Source: Ampelocalamus luodianensis
Lineage: Eukaryota; Streptophyta; Magnoliopsida; Poales; Poaceae
Assembly (NCBI GenBank): GCA_036346255.1
Contig: CM070620.1
Coordinates: forward strand, 15,302,671-15,366,670
Reading direction: 5' to 3'
Length of the DNA stretch: 64,000 nt
Shown one piece after another: positions 33,758 to 46,450 of the stretch (position 1 is its first letter; each line of letters starts with the position of its first letter). The notes under the pieces were generated by a model, which was given only the letters and a program-made list of their open reading frames with translations, searched no databases and had not been told where the DNA came from. Position numbers and translations under genes: made by a program.

Positions 33758-36700
33758 TGATGAGGATTGTCCAAGCTCAATGACATACATACCTACACAT
33801 CGAGATTCTAAACACTATCACAAGGTTAAAGCTAAACTTAATGTTCCTGATTATACTTTGTTGGAAAGAATACAACTACGGCTTTGTTTGTGTCAGTGTA
33901 GGTATTATGGACTCCCTAGAAGTAGTGCGGGCCAGAGAGAGGTATGCCCAAGAGAGAAGAAGAAGAGCACACGAGAAGAAGGCGAGGCCATTGTCGAGAC
34001 CCAAAATTACAATTCTGGAACCCTCTGTGTATACTGCACTAGTCCAGGATCACGCTAGTGTACACAGGGTTAACATAGGTAAATATCGATCCACACAAGC
34101 GATAAGTAAAGTAAACGATTATTTTGAGTAACAAATAAGGGTTTTGACCTTATGGTCGAGTTTACACTTATTACGCCACGCAGGGCTAACAGAGAATAAA
34201 ACAACAGCGGAATGGAAATAACTTCAGCGTAGATCCCATCAATTCACCACAGGCAACCGACTGGGATCCAGACCTTAACGATCAGCAAACTTCGGCGAAC
34301 TCCTCCTCGAAAGCAGGCGTAGACTCCTCCTCTTCTGTAGGTTTGGGCGCAAGTTTTACAACAAGCGTGAGTACACAACCGTACTCGCAAATCATACCAC
34401 AGAATGAAATTTATAGATGCATGCTTATTCCAAAAGGAAAGGCTTCTGTGGTTCTATTGCATAAAAGCAACTTTTGCAATTGAATACGAATAATAGATTA
34501 AAATACGGTTCAAAATAAATAGACAATATTAATTTAACAGTTATTTTTCACAAAGACACAAAGCTAAACATATTATTTCACATAGCCACATGACTTAGAT
34601 CACATAACTTTCATCCCAACATTTTATGAAAACTACCCCTTGTGTGAAATCCCCGAGCATGTCCATAACCGCGGACGTGGCTATTCGAATAGATTGGTTA
34701 ACACTCTGCAGAGGTTGTACACTTTACCCACACGGTACAACTAGTGTAGCAAGCATTAATCATAACAAAACGGTTCAAATACTTCATCTCAACATTGACA
34801 CTCTCGATGTGCTTACAAACCGCTATGTCAACCCTAACGAAGCGCTTTGGCATAACACACATCGCTGGACAGGGACACGGCGAACCGCCCGTGATGCGAC
34901 TACCTTGTAGTACACACCTCCACCCATAGCCTAACCTACCACCTGAGTGGTCAATGCCAAGAATCCATAACCTACTAAGTTAGGCCCGTCCCATACCAGG
35001 CATGTGGTCGTACAGTAAGGCTCGGTTCAATGGTGCACAAAGTTAAGTCCTTAATTGACCAAGACAAGACTTCCATGTTCTAACTAGATCACGAAGATTA
35101 TCGTTCCCATTCACAAAGTCCACCATATCACAAAGTATCCACCACTTGCCTCAGTCTAAATCCTTTACCACCCAGTTGGTTTTAGTGCAACACATGCTAT
35201 CACGAAGTAATAACACATAGCACACAGTTTACACAAAGTTCCATAGTCACTTAGTCAAAATTTAATATTTGCAACTTACATGAGATGTGAGACTCGTAGC
35301 ATGGCTAAGCAATTGTACTCGCATCTAACCAACCCACGTTGGTGCTACAATATTACAAACTAATAACCAATCTAGGGTGACAAGGAAATATGACATACAA
35401 GGCCAAGGTGTATTAACAAATTTGATAATAACTATACCCAAAAGCATTTAAATAAATAATTAACATAGAATGCAATATTTGAAACAAAGTAATTTGAAAA
35501 CTGGGTTCAAGATGATCAAAGGTATAACTTGCCTTGGAAAAGGTCTATGTACTGGTATTGATCTTGGGGTGCTCCTTCTTCTCCAAAATTTCCCGACGAA
35601 TCGACGTCTACTCACAAACGAGACAAAATAAACAAAACAAATAAATAATAGAGGGAAAAAACTCCAAAAATTAAATAAAAATCTAAGATAAATAGAGCTC
35701 GAATTTAGATAAATTTAGGAATTTGAATGGGCTCAATCGGAGTTAGGATGCAAAAGTTATAAGCTCTAGAAGATTGGAAATCTAAAGAAACCCTAATTTT
35801 GGATTTTCCAGAATTTCCGAATTATTTCTTAACAGAAAAATCAGATTATTGTGCAACGCTGACGTCATCAGAGGACGTTCGGACGGGGCAAAAAACAGAC
35901 TGACAAGTGGGACCCACATGTCAGAGACGCGGCTCACGGTAGACCAGGTCTACCGAGCCTCGGGACCTGGGGACCGGTGGACTGAGCCACGTGGTGCTGA
36001 TCTGGACCAATATCGACGCAACACGTCGTGGCGGTGTGGCGGACGGACCCGACTTCGGGCGTGCACGCGCGGTGATGGGGATGCTACGTGAGACGACACG
36101 TCGGCGCTGGAGCTGAGGTGGCGAGCCACGCGGACTGACACGTCAGACCGACGGCGGCGGCGCTCGGCAACCGACGATAACGGCGAACGGCGGCGATCCA
36201 CCGGCGGTGAGTGGTGCCAGCATGTCGAGGGCGCTATTGCGAACCTCTGGATGCAACTCCGGGTGATCAAGGTCGACGGAGACGGCCGGCGGCGAGGGTT
36301 GAGCGGCGGAGCTGCTTCGGGTTTTGTCGTACGGGGGCTCCGGTGAGGTTCCAATGACGGCGAAGGCTCCTGGAGCTAGCCCTGGTGACGCTGAACCCGG
36401 TGGTGCAGACCACGAGGGCAGAGCGGCGGCGGCGGCGCAAAACGGAGAAAACGACCGGCGGTGACAAACCCTAAATCTCCGATTGCGGCGACGCTAGGGC
36501 TCGGGAGGAGGTGAGGGTGGCGGCTCTGGGTTGCGGTTGAGAGGGCGAACCCGGGGGTACCTTTTATAGGGGCCAAGAGGGGCTAGGGCGGCGTACGGCG
36601 GCATAACCCTAAAAGAGTCCGAGGCGGCCGCGAAAACGGAGTTAGAAGCGAATCCGGGATTTGATTTTTATCCCAAAAGATGCGGGAGGTTGGGGATAAA

Positions 36701-37810
36701 ATTTGGCGTGTTTTCTAGAAGGGTTCGGTTAGAAAAGCAGCGCGCTGCCGTGAGCTCAAGCTCCAAACCACGGCGGACGCGGGCGACCGCTTGCGAAGAC
36801 GGAGCCGGGCGCGAGGAGGACGATGAAGGCGTGGGGCCCACATGTCAGCGGCACGGAGGCGGGTCGGAACGGAGAAGAAATGGGCCGGAGGAGAGGAATT
36901 CGGCCCAAAGCTTTTATCTGAGATTTAAATTGCTTTTCTATTTTATAAAATACCAGAAATTCGAATAAGCAATAGAAAATAGCAAATGAGCTCAGAAAAA
37001 ATTCTAGAAAAATCTAGAAAATATATCTGAGCACAAAGAACCCAAATAAAATAGTTTTGGCTATTGTTCATGTTGGGATTATTCACATTAAATATTTTTT
37101 ATTGTAAAGTCCAATATTAAGCTTTTGAATTAAATTCAAATAAATCCAAATTGTGACTTTTTCCCTACTAACTATTTAAAAGATTTTAAAAGCTCAGAAA
37201 ATTGAGGTGTTACAGCCATTCAGCCAGCAAGGAGGAAAAAAGTCCAACGAAGCCCATGCGACAGCCAAGCCACGGAGAAAGGAGGCCCATGCGGCCAAGC
37301 TAAGAAAGGAGGGAAGTCCATGCGGCCACCTAATCCCACCTCCACCTCTCCCATGTCCAAGAGAAGCCCAAGACAAGCTCATGCAGCGGGAAATGAAGCA
37401 ATCTAAGTCCAACTCCTCCAATTGGGCCGAAAGAGCTTAAAATGTTGAATTGAGTATTCTAGGCCGATTGAAGTGTTAGCACGGATTTAATTGATGGGTT
37501 TGCATGCCATATGACTTGAGAGGTCCTAAATGGGCCATGTATCTATTTTAAAACTATTTTGTATATTTTAAAATAATTTAGTTTCAGATTGGGATTAGAA
37601 GCCAAATTAGCCACTTATGCCAACTAAAGGTCGTAATACCCCTCCCTTGCTCTTTTGCATCGTTCTACGGTTTGTGCTAGTTGATTGCTGCCCCCCTTGG
37701 AATTGTGCTATCCTCTATTGATTTTTCTTGTTTGGCATTGGCTTCGTCGATTCGTTGGGTTTTATTGTGTATCCTAGATTCTAAGTCGTGGAGATCGGAC
37801 ATCCGTATCA
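33758..37810 (+). repeat. 3' LTR of the gypsy element, interrupted
   Basis: LTR sequence occupies 33758-33991 and 37215-37810, separated by the solo LTR. It aligns with the 5' LTR on both sides (GGTATTATGGAC, then AGCCAGCAAGGAGG, CCAACTCCTCCAATTGGG, GTGTTAGCACGGATTTAATT) and ends CCGTATCA. Confidence 0.85.
33992..37214 (-). mobile_element. Solo LTR, gypsy-type, family copy B (3.2 kb)
   Basis: On the minus strand it runs TGTAACACCTC...GGTCTCGACA, flanked by the perfect 5-bp duplication GCCAT (33987-33991 and 37215-37219). Removing it restores the host LTR. A TATA box (CTATAAAAGG, minus, near 36560) is followed by a GC-rich transcribed part and then AT-rich sequence. No internal domain or second LTR copy is present, so it is a solo LTR left by recombination. 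Arginine-rich frames at 35850-36970 are GC-rich leader shadows. Confidence 0.88.
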
Positions 37811-40800
37811 GTTCCCCCTCTTCTCTTGGCTCTTGCCCACCTATACACCTCTTTGCTGCCACTGCCATGCTGGGCCCACACAACAGACACACCTCCACTT
37901 GCCCTCTTCCTCTGCATGTGGCCCCAAGATGATATTTTCCATGACACATGCAAAAGAATATCTAGTCATTCAGACCGGTGGCGTTTAGTCAAAAGGATCG
38001 ACCTTTGAAGGTTTATTTGAGATGTGTGGGTGGCGCGCCGCCCGCGGGCCTTCTTTGTGCCAAAGAAAGACTTGCGTGGTATTGCGGCACAACCGGAGCA
38101 TGCACCCAGTGCGTGGGACACGGAGCATGCGTGCCCGCGGTGAAACAGACTGTTCATTCGCGATGTCTGCGGTGAGCCTCTCCACCCGTCCATTACGGCA
38201 TAGTTTTGTTTTTCGGGGGTGTCTAGGAAGTACTTGAGTGTTTTTTTACTAACTAGTACTCAAATTTTGAACTCTTAGATCTAGATTCAATGCATGAGAT
38301 CACTTTGCCTTCTCCCCTAATGAGATATCACCAAGCATAGCATAGATTAAAAAAACTTAAGTACTCACGAACCCAAAAACATTCAGTACTCTCTAGCAAA
38401 CCCTTGTTTTTCTCGAGGACGATCACAGCATAGTTGCTCCAACGTACTCCCTCCAAGCGATCAAAATGACGTATGTTTTGAATATATAAAAATGATATGT
38501 GTAAATTTTTCATAAAAAGTTCTTTCAAAATATTTCTCTTCTATAACTTTTTATGAATATATAATGATAAAAACAGAACGAACACTCTGAAAAAAAAACC
38601 TCACTCTTTCTTAAAAGGTAGTAGACACCTAGCTAGCAAGATTTTGAAGCTGGCAGGGTCAAATGGTTCATGATGTACACGCATGCACGCACCACGCCAT
38701 GGCTAATGAAATGCAACCGAAATGAAGTGCTCAACAGTCGTTCTCGGTCTTTTCATCGATCTTTGTGGTGTCAATGCATGGAGGTGATCCAAACGTGCCA
38801 GGATCGCACTTGCACATTCCCAGACAACGTGCGTCAAGTAGATCACTTCACTAGCTCTAGCTAGCTTTATAGCGACTGCATGGTGTACGGGTGAACGGTG
38901 ATGACTGGTAACATCGATCAATTAGTAGCATGTATATCGCGCGTGTACATCGAAATTTGGAAGGATAACTATCGAGCCTCCACGGGTGGGATAGGATGGG
39001 ATGATGATCCAGAGGGATGCATGGGCGAATATGGAGTATTGAATTTGATTACAGTACGACTCTCTAAACAAATCTAGAGGTGTTCCTTTTGTTTGTGTTT
39101 GTGTGATGATATCATTAAGCTCGGAAGGAAGGCTGTGCTGTGGATGTGAGGTAAATGTAGGGTTTAACTGATAGATCTAGAAACGATGGATTGATTTTAC
39201 AGGGAGTAATCGCAATCATGAGTGCGTCTGAACCTAACCGTGGATAGCCGCAGGCTCGACTTCTGTTTTTCACCTTGGGTCTGATTATCGGGCCGATCGA
39301 ACGGACCAGAATCTGTTGATGATGTGATCAAGACGAGGTACGTCAGGCAGTAGCCGCCGCTACTCCACGACCCCATTTTAGCGTTGCTATGGTGTTCCCG
39401 TCCGCCACGGCCCCCTCTCCCATTTCTCTGACATTCTTACCAACGAGTTAAGTAACTGAAAGACTTATCAATGCTCTAATGTACTTTTGATTCCCTCCTT
39501 TAATTCCTTTTGTGTTCTTTCTATATCTATCTGGTCTGGCCCTTTTCTGCCCTTTTCCAACGAGTCACTTTCCCTTTGGCGATGTGTCGCCTGTTGATTG
39601 ACGGACTCGGACAATGGCAATGTCAACGCCAGATATCGTAATTGAGATGAGTTGGATACAAACAGTTAAATCCTCCATGAAACAACACTGTTGTCGAGGC
39701 GGAGGTCTCACACAACTATGACGATCCTCGAAAATCCACTTTCGTCCCGTTGTAGAGATCATCAGCAATCGTCGTTCGATCCGGAGTCTCTAGTGACGAA
39801 GAACAAGGTATAACGCTTTATCTATTTGGTGGAGCTTAGAGAAGCAGGTGGCAATGAGTTTGACTTTCTAGTTTGTACAAAGAGGCCAGCTTATCTTCCT
39901 TATGAAACTCGAGAAAGAACTCTATTAGGAGAGCTCAAGTTATATTAGCTTTGGGTCCTCCAAACTTTAAGTATATTTTGTTTTTTCACTAAAAAAATAA
40001 AAAGTTCAAGCTTTCTAAAACAGTTTCAAGTGGAAGCAAAGAATCCCAGCAAAGTGCTCTGTGTAGCCTAATGATTCTATAAAAAATCTCAGCATGTGAA
40101 GAAGACGTGTACGCACGTATATGCATGTGCGGTGGTTTTGCGTGCGCCTTGTACCTCGAAAAATGATACGTCGGTATTAACTCTTACGCTGTACGAATCA
40201 ATTGATGCATGGACGACAGACATGCTAGGCGAGATAGCAGCAAGATGTACGTACCCCACCTCGCCCTCCTCGTCTGTCGTTTTCATTTCTGCTGCTTCTG
40301 CACTCTGTCGATGCAACTCATGCGTATCATTTTCGTGACCTGACCCCCATAGGATTACCAGTTTTACCACAGCCGGGAGCGACACATGCATGTCTCCTCC
40401 GCGGTCTGGTCTGCTCCATTCTATCCCTGCGATGCAAGGCAGCTCATCCAGACCAGGTCAGGTGTCAGCTGGTCAGGAACGAATTTAAGCAAGCAGAAGG
40501 GTCAAGTAGAACAGCAGGAGTGAAAAAGAACAGAATTGCTATACATCATTTGTACTGACTTTTTCCCCATATCATTCAGATATTTGACTCTACGATTTGT
40601 TTGAAGATTCGTGCCCGGCGTCCGCCGCAGCCGGAAGCCCATACGACGAGCGCAAGCTCCACTAAATGCTGGCTCAGTCGAATGCCCCCTTATTTTCCTT
40701 ATATTAAGAAGATGCATCAAAGACGTCGTTACCCATCGTCGGTGGTGATGGTAAGGATCGTCGGAGGTGGAGTACTGGAAACGGAGAAAAGGCCAGCAGC

Positions 40801-40921
40801 GGAGGAGCGAGGAACCTTTTTGCCTTGAACAAAGGTCATCAAGACAACCTCCATCTTCTCAACGAGGGAATAGAGATAGAACTTTTTGCCTAGAACTGGT
40901 CAACAAAGTTCCCCCAAGAAA
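37811..40921. other. Intergenic region, 3.1 kb, no gene recognised
   Basis: Mixed sequence between the gypsy element and the hAT-like element. A truncated Stowaway-like end (TACTCCCTCC...AAAATGACGTATG) is at about 38445-38480 with no partner end found. CTAGCTAGC-type runs lie near 38624 and 38855. Open frames of 60-100 codons occur on both strands but overlap one another and match no family I know. No tRNA or known microRNA sequence was recognised. Confidence 0.5.
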
Positions 40922-40929
40922 CTGGACCC

Positions 40930-42304
40930 AGGGGCGAATCCACCAGGGGGGGGGGGGCTTTATTAGGCTGAAGCCCACCCTCTGGCGCCCAGAAACCACC
41001 CCCACCACCACCCCAAGTCCAACCTCTGGGCTCCGAATGACCAGCTCCCCAACTACCATGGTTGTGCCAAAGAAGAAGAAACACTAAACAGAGAACGGGA
41101 AGTGGGAATGGGCTTGCCCTTGCCGAAGCCCAGCCCAACTCGCATCCACCCACCGCCAGCAGTCCCACACGACAGTCCCACGAGGCCACAACCTCATGTT
41201 CCCTGTTGTCCCATTCTCAAATTCTCCAATCAATTCCCCATTTCCCCAAACCCAATCGACCAATCAATCGAGAGGAGAAGCGCACGGCGCACCTGGAGCT
41301 GGGCCTGCTGGGGTGGGGAGCCACCGCGACGCCACATCACCGCCGGAGGAGGAGCCAGCCGCGTGCGTGAGGAAGGGGCACCGCCGAGGTGGGGAGGCCG
41401 GAGGAGGCGAGGGACCGGCGCCGCGGGCCGGCGCGGGGAGGACAACTGCGTCGCCGCCGGAGCCCAAAGGAGGAGGGCAGCGCGTGCGTGGCGGTGTGAG
41501 GAAGGCACCGAGGTGGGAGGCTCGAGAAGGCAGGGCGGGCGCCACGGGCCGACTAGTCGTCGTGGCCGAGGAGGAGCCGAGGACACCGCCACGCCGGTCG
41601 CCGGTGCCAGCGAAGTGGAAGTCTTGGTGAGCTGCTCTTGCCTCTTGGGCGTGGGAATGCCGGAGTGGGCGTGGTTGCTCGACAATTGGCCATTTGGGAA
41701 TTGGCCATTGGGTGTGGTCTTGATCTGTTGAGTACTTCATGATTGAATGCCAAAGCGAACGCATTTCTTGGCTTCTTGCATTTCTTGAGTGTTGACTCAC
41801 TATCTCACTTAGTCAACTGGTGCTATGCTCGACTACTTGTTGAGCACTTGAGTCCGTCTTTTCTGTTGGTAATATATATACTCGTTACACAACAAGCAAT
41901 TTGTTAGTAAGTTTGATATAGCATGGTATATATATATATATACTCAATTAGCAATTAATTCGTGAAAGTCGTGATTCAAGCTAACGTTTTAGTGGTATGA
42001 TTCTTTTATTTTGAATGTTCATGATCATTTAAGTACAATTTGCTATTGTATCACTATTTTTTTTATTTTTGATGTACAAGTTGTTACCTACTGGAACCAT
42101 ATTTACATGTTTTGGGAGATGCACTTTCCATTAGCGATGTACCTTTATTGTATTTCTCTTTTTTTGTTTTGCTTTTATTCATGTATGAAACTATGAATTT
42201 GATTGTACAACAATACAAGATTATGTTTGTTACAAATTAGTTTAGTCATTCGAGGCTTTGAGCGGTTGAACCCACCCTCATTTTTCATCTGGATTCGCCA
42301 TCGA
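40930..42304. mobile_element. hAT-like non-autonomous element
   Basis: Ends AGGGGCGAATCCA and TGGATTCGCCATCGA share a 10-bp inverted GGCGAATCCA core. The flanks are CTGGACCC (40922-40929) and TTGGACCC (42305-42312), an 8-bp duplication with one mismatch, the size used by hAT elements. A 12-base G run sits at 40946-40957. The interior is GC-rich (41280-41640) then AT-rich, with overlapping P/R/G-rich frames and no transposase. It may carry a captured GC-rich gene 5' end, but I cannot identify one. Confidence 0.7.
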
Positions 42305-42531
42305 TTGGACCCTAGGCGGCGGTCCACGACGTCAAAACGTTGTCCCACCAAATGTCCACCTGCCCTTATAGCTGAAAGGCTACAAAACAAGCTCTCTGAT
42401 GTGAAAACAGCCCCAAAGCTCCAAACCGCATCTCCATGTAGCGCAGCTAGTCCGCTGCTTGGACTGACGTGCCCAACCAGTCAAACGGATCCAACCTCAA
42501 CCCCATCCACTCTTAAAGCATCATCCGTGCC
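42305..42531. other. Spacer between the hAT-like element and the gypsy remnant
   Basis: Short unassigned stretch with no gene or transposon end that I can see. Confidence 0.4.
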
Positions 42532-45470
42532 TTAGGTGCGGTGGAGGGGCGACGAGCGACAACGAGATGCGCGGCGGGGCTGCGGTGCTGTTGATGGAGA
42601 GCATAGATCTCTCCCACCAACTCTCTTACCAAAGCGGGGTCTCATCCTGGCCCCTAACCAGAGGCCGGTCAACAACAACCCCTCTTGATGTCTTGTTCCG
42701 CTCGACTCATCGACTCGGCGCCACAGCGGTGGCTCCACGAGACCACGCCCTTGGCCACGACCTCCACCAAGGCCTCCATGACCACGGCCACCACGACCAC
42801 ACCCTCTACCTCTCGGCATAGCTATCAATCACAATCAACAACATACAACAAGTTCAAAGAACCAATATCAAATTAGGCATCATTAATACAGCATAACAAA
42901 TACGTAAAGGTGATACTCGTCCCATTCCCACCCTATTGTGCACTAGTGTGTCAAATTTTAAGTTAGTTAACCATTAGTTAATTTTTAGTTAATTTTACTA
43001 GTCCTAAAATAAATTTAAAAATTTTAGGTTACCTAAGTCGTTAATCTATTCATCACAGAAATAAAGCCCGCTCGATACCAATTGTATCACCACGCCCAAC
43101 ACGAGCCAAGAATGCCACTAAACTACACTATCAATTTTAACAACAATTAACACTAAATTATAGCAAGCGTATCAATGAAAAAATCCATCCACGGGTCACA
43201 ATAACGCAAGCATAACGATATGACAATCATGGATACTTAATTCTTAGGAAGCATGGCAAGATAATAAACAAAGATCAATGCAAAACCAATCCAATCAAGT
43301 CTATTAAATGAATAATCAACTCCAACCTATCAACTAAGGCTAAGCAATAATATCAAATCCTAATTATAATTCATCACAAAAATAAAATGTCTCATAGTCA
43401 CTATTTCATGTAATTGAACGTATGACGTGGCTCCAAGTGCGCTAGCCCTTCCTATGTGCAACATCGTCAACTGTCACCTAAAAACAACAATAAAGTAAGG
43501 ATGAGTCCACGACTCAGCAAGTACAATAATAAACAATGAGCAATGAATAATTAACTGTAAATCATATCATTATCAACATCAACTATTTTTTTTCTTTATT
43601 CTCATACTCAATCATCCAATTCTCTTTTTATTCAATGCATCCCTACACTACATGTCTACATGCACTTCTTTCGCATATACTGGTATAGCGTGAGTGAACA
43701 CGCGACAATGTCCACTCTCAAGTCCATACTCCTCAAGGATCGGGGACCTCCTCCACTCCTGTGCAGGTGTGTGATCGTCATGATCACCTTCTCTTATGCA
43801 ATGATGCTTATGAATACACAGTTATTCAAAGGTTCATCAATAATATCATCATCCAACATTCTCAAATGCATCAATACGATTAATTTCATAACCATTCACT
43901 TGTTTGTAATTAAATAAGATAAAAGCATGAAAAATATAATGGTAATGAGTGGTAAAGAATACAAAGATCAACCAATGAACATTGTCTACCATGCACTTGC
44001 CTCTTTATCCCGTGAAGTTTGGATAGCGAAGCGGCGACAAAACACTAGAGACCAAACTCACTGTACAAACATGGCAATACACAACTAAAAAAACAACATT
44101 ATAGCACCCACACCTTACAATTATCGTCATCACACGTTTACTCCAAACCGACCCAATTAGCCCAAAACTACAGAAAGCACTACCCATTGTCCTAGTAGGA
44201 TAATGGCTTTAACTTATTCATTCGAACTCAAAATTCAACAATACAAGACTTCCTGGAATCCTCACGAAAAAAAACTATAACTTCCTAGTTATGACGAACC
44301 TCCGATTCAACTGTTTTATGCCCCGTTTCTTTCCCCGGAGACCATCCTAGAATCTGCCAGGATAGTCTGCTTTATAATTTTATATCATTAATTCTAAAAC
44401 TTGAAAATATATGAACGATGTCATTTCTAGAAACTACACAAAATTTCCTAAATTATTCAAGTTGCCACCATATTTTTATTTTGCCATCTATTGTATGAAT
44501 CTGACCCATCTTCACGACGTCTACCAGACACGTCCAGATTCTGGAAAGAGATCTTCCCGAGACTGTATCTTTTTATTTGCTCCTCTGATTCTAATGATCT
44601 AGACCTTCCATGAAAGCTAATGAGATTATCTAACTTTTCTCTAATTGAACCGACCTCTAAATCCGAGCCTAAATACCCCGAATCATCCCTGCAAGGTTCT
44701 GCATCCAACCATGACGAACTAGGGCAGACTGAAAACTAACTTTCCCCTAATAAAAATGATCTACAAACTTAACAGTGACTAATTCATGGCAAAAACCTTG
44801 GGATTAATAGGGTTTACCCTTGATGATCACGACGAATCACGGGAAATCACGAAAACCTTCACTTTTCCTTCATTTTCTTCTTCTTCTTCTTGCTCATTTC
44901 CTCCTTGCTCCTCCTCTCCTCCAGCTCGCCTCCTTGTCCCCTCGGCAGCAGCACCGACGGCCGACACGGCACGGCGCAGCAGTGGGGTAGGCATCGGCGC
45001 CCTAGGGCAAGGTGCAACAGGGGGCACGTGGCAGTGGGGGTGGCAGCTAGGGCAGGGCTGTCGCCCCCTTGGCCCTTTTATTGGCTCCTGGCCCACTTTG
45101 GGCCACGGTGCCATGGGTTGGAATCCCATGGCCCAAGTTTTCTCCTTTCGTGGAAAACCCTACTAATTCTTTTAATGCCCTCTCCAAAGCGTTTCGGGAT
45201 AGTACACGATAGGTTGAAGGCTACACTGGACCAATCAGTCAGTGACTCATTGACACTTAACACGTCGGCACATTGCACACGCTTTGTGCGCTGTTGCCAC
45301 GCAGCTTTCGTGCACCGTGTATACTTTGATGGCGAGATTGCGCGTGCGTGATACGGAGCGTTGAGTCCCAAGTTTGTGGCAGATGAGAGACCGGTGTCGT
45401 CTAATGTGGGTATTGAGATGTACTCCATCAAAGGTGCCTAGTTCCATTCAGAGTAACTAATTTTACTTAC
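42532..45470 (-). mobile_element. Ty3/gypsy remnant: 5' LTR, primer site and start of gag
   Basis: On the minus strand an LTR-like region ends GTGGTGATACA at 43083. Two bases later comes TGGTATCGAGC (43080-43070), matching the tRNA primer site apart from one missing base. About 250 bases further is an ATG opening MIAMPRGRGCGRGGRGHGG (42828 down to 42532), the Arg-Gly-rich start common in plant gypsy gag. Upstream within the LTR are a TATA-like AATAAAAGG (near 45085, minus) and the phrase CTTGCTGAGTCGTGGACTC (43500-43530, minus). The outer LTR start near 45.47 kb is a guess. The element is truncated: no pol and no 3' LTR. Confidence 0.55.
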
Positions 45471-45524
45471 CTCGAAAGGCGTTCTTGCCAGTAGAGCCTG
45501 GAAGTCGGCATGATTTTACCACGG

Positions 45525-46450
45525 TAGACAACTATTATCTATATCATCCGGCCCTCTGCGGTCTATATGATGTATAGACAACACTAAAAACTATTCATAC
45601 AATAGATTCTCTTAGGTTGTCTATGTGAGACCACACAATCTTTTAATTTCTGTATGAAAAATATTATTATAAACAACAACTCATACAATGGTGTTTTCGG
45701 TCGTCTATAAGGTCATGTACAACGTGAAGAAAAAGCAGTGCTAGAAGAGGAGAGAGAGGGTTGAAGCACCGGTTCATACATTAGAGGGGCGGTACTAGAA
45801 CAAAATTACCTGGAACTGGATCAAGTGCATGCACAGATGCCTGTTCAATAAAAAAACATGTGGGCCCACCTGTTAGCGCATTCGCCGCCATTGCTTGGCT
45901 CGAGGATGTCGTCAACGTTGCTTGAGGTCATCGTCGATGCATCCAGATCAAAGCATGACGCTGTGCGCAAGGATCAGGCACTAGATGCAACGGTCTCAAG
46001 CATGGGTCGAGGACGCTGCGACCTGGATCCGCGTTGTCATCACCGATGAAGACCCTCCCGACAGGAGAGGAGCGAGTGGCGGATCCGGAACAAGCGAGGC
46101 AAGATCTTGAGGAGGAGGCGATGGCGGATCAAGCGGTGGAGACGAAGAGGGGAGAGTGGGGGTAGCAAGGAGGAAGACAGGATGGAGAGAGACAAAACGA
46201 TGGTTTTTATTACATGGTGGGTCCCACCGGAGAGAAGAGGATGTGCTAAACACGGGAGGAAAAAAAATAGTTCTAGTGCCCGCTTGACATGTCAGAAAGA
46301 TGACGAATCTGACACCGCCCACACTGTACATGGCCTAAGGTCATTATAGACTGTCTGTTGAATGGCAAACAAGTTCTTTCTCTCCCCTCATTTTCTTTCA
46401 GCCATGTCATAAAAAAGCTTATGTTATAAAGATTATAGATGATCGGTGCA
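45525..46450 (-). mobile_element. PIF/Harbinger MITE, copy 2, split by another MITE
   Basis: Minus-strand relative of the 4015-4291 MITE. The left part 45525-45710 matches that element's right half (ATTAAAAGATTGTGTG, CATTGTATGAG). The right part 46339-46450 matches its left half (TAAG.TTTTT..TGA.ATGG.TGAAAGA.AATGA). Between them is the inserted element at 45711-46335. The ends are degraded, so the limits are approximate. Confidence 0.75.
45711..46335. mobile_element. 625-bp Harbinger-like element nested in a MITE
   Basis: Ends GGTCATGTACAACGTG and CACTGTACATGGCC form inverted repeats, and TAA flanks both sides (45708-45710 and 46336-46338). The interior is GC-rich with overlapping frames on both strands but no transposase. 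It interrupts MITE copy 2, so it is younger. Confidence 0.82.

Larger units (their letters stand above)
29840..37810 (+). mobile_element. Non-autonomous Ty3/gypsy element with gag remnant only
   Basis: Direct repeats starting TGATGAGGATTG at 29840 and 33758 are the LTRs. A purine tract GAAGAAGGGGAAGA lies directly before the second. After the first LTR comes CAGTATCGAGC, near the Met-tRNA primer site seen in other elements here. The interior (30834-33757, ~2.9 kb) holds a gypsy gag remnant and short tail fragments (KSRTTFSHG, KSRTAFLEEGEDDE, the style of gypsy polyprotein ends). There is no protease, reverse transcriptase or integrase. The 3' LTR is interrupted by a 3.2-kb solo LTR. Flanks share only GTTC, so the outer duplication is degraded or one boundary is off by a base. 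Confidence 0.8.

Noticed and set aside
35849..36968. Arg-rich frames on both strands
   Set aside because: GC-rich leader of solo LTR copy B, not protein-coding.
38645..38665. Sequence resembling miR167
   Set aside because: Several mismatches to the mature sequence and no obvious hairpin partner.
40096..40391. 80- and 100-codon frames on opposite strands
   Set aside because: Mutual overlap, no family resemblance and no promoter or splice support.
41102..41800. Overlapping 140-210 codon frames on both strands
   Set aside because: Low-complexity G/R/P sequence inside a hAT-like element; mutual overlap and no domain.
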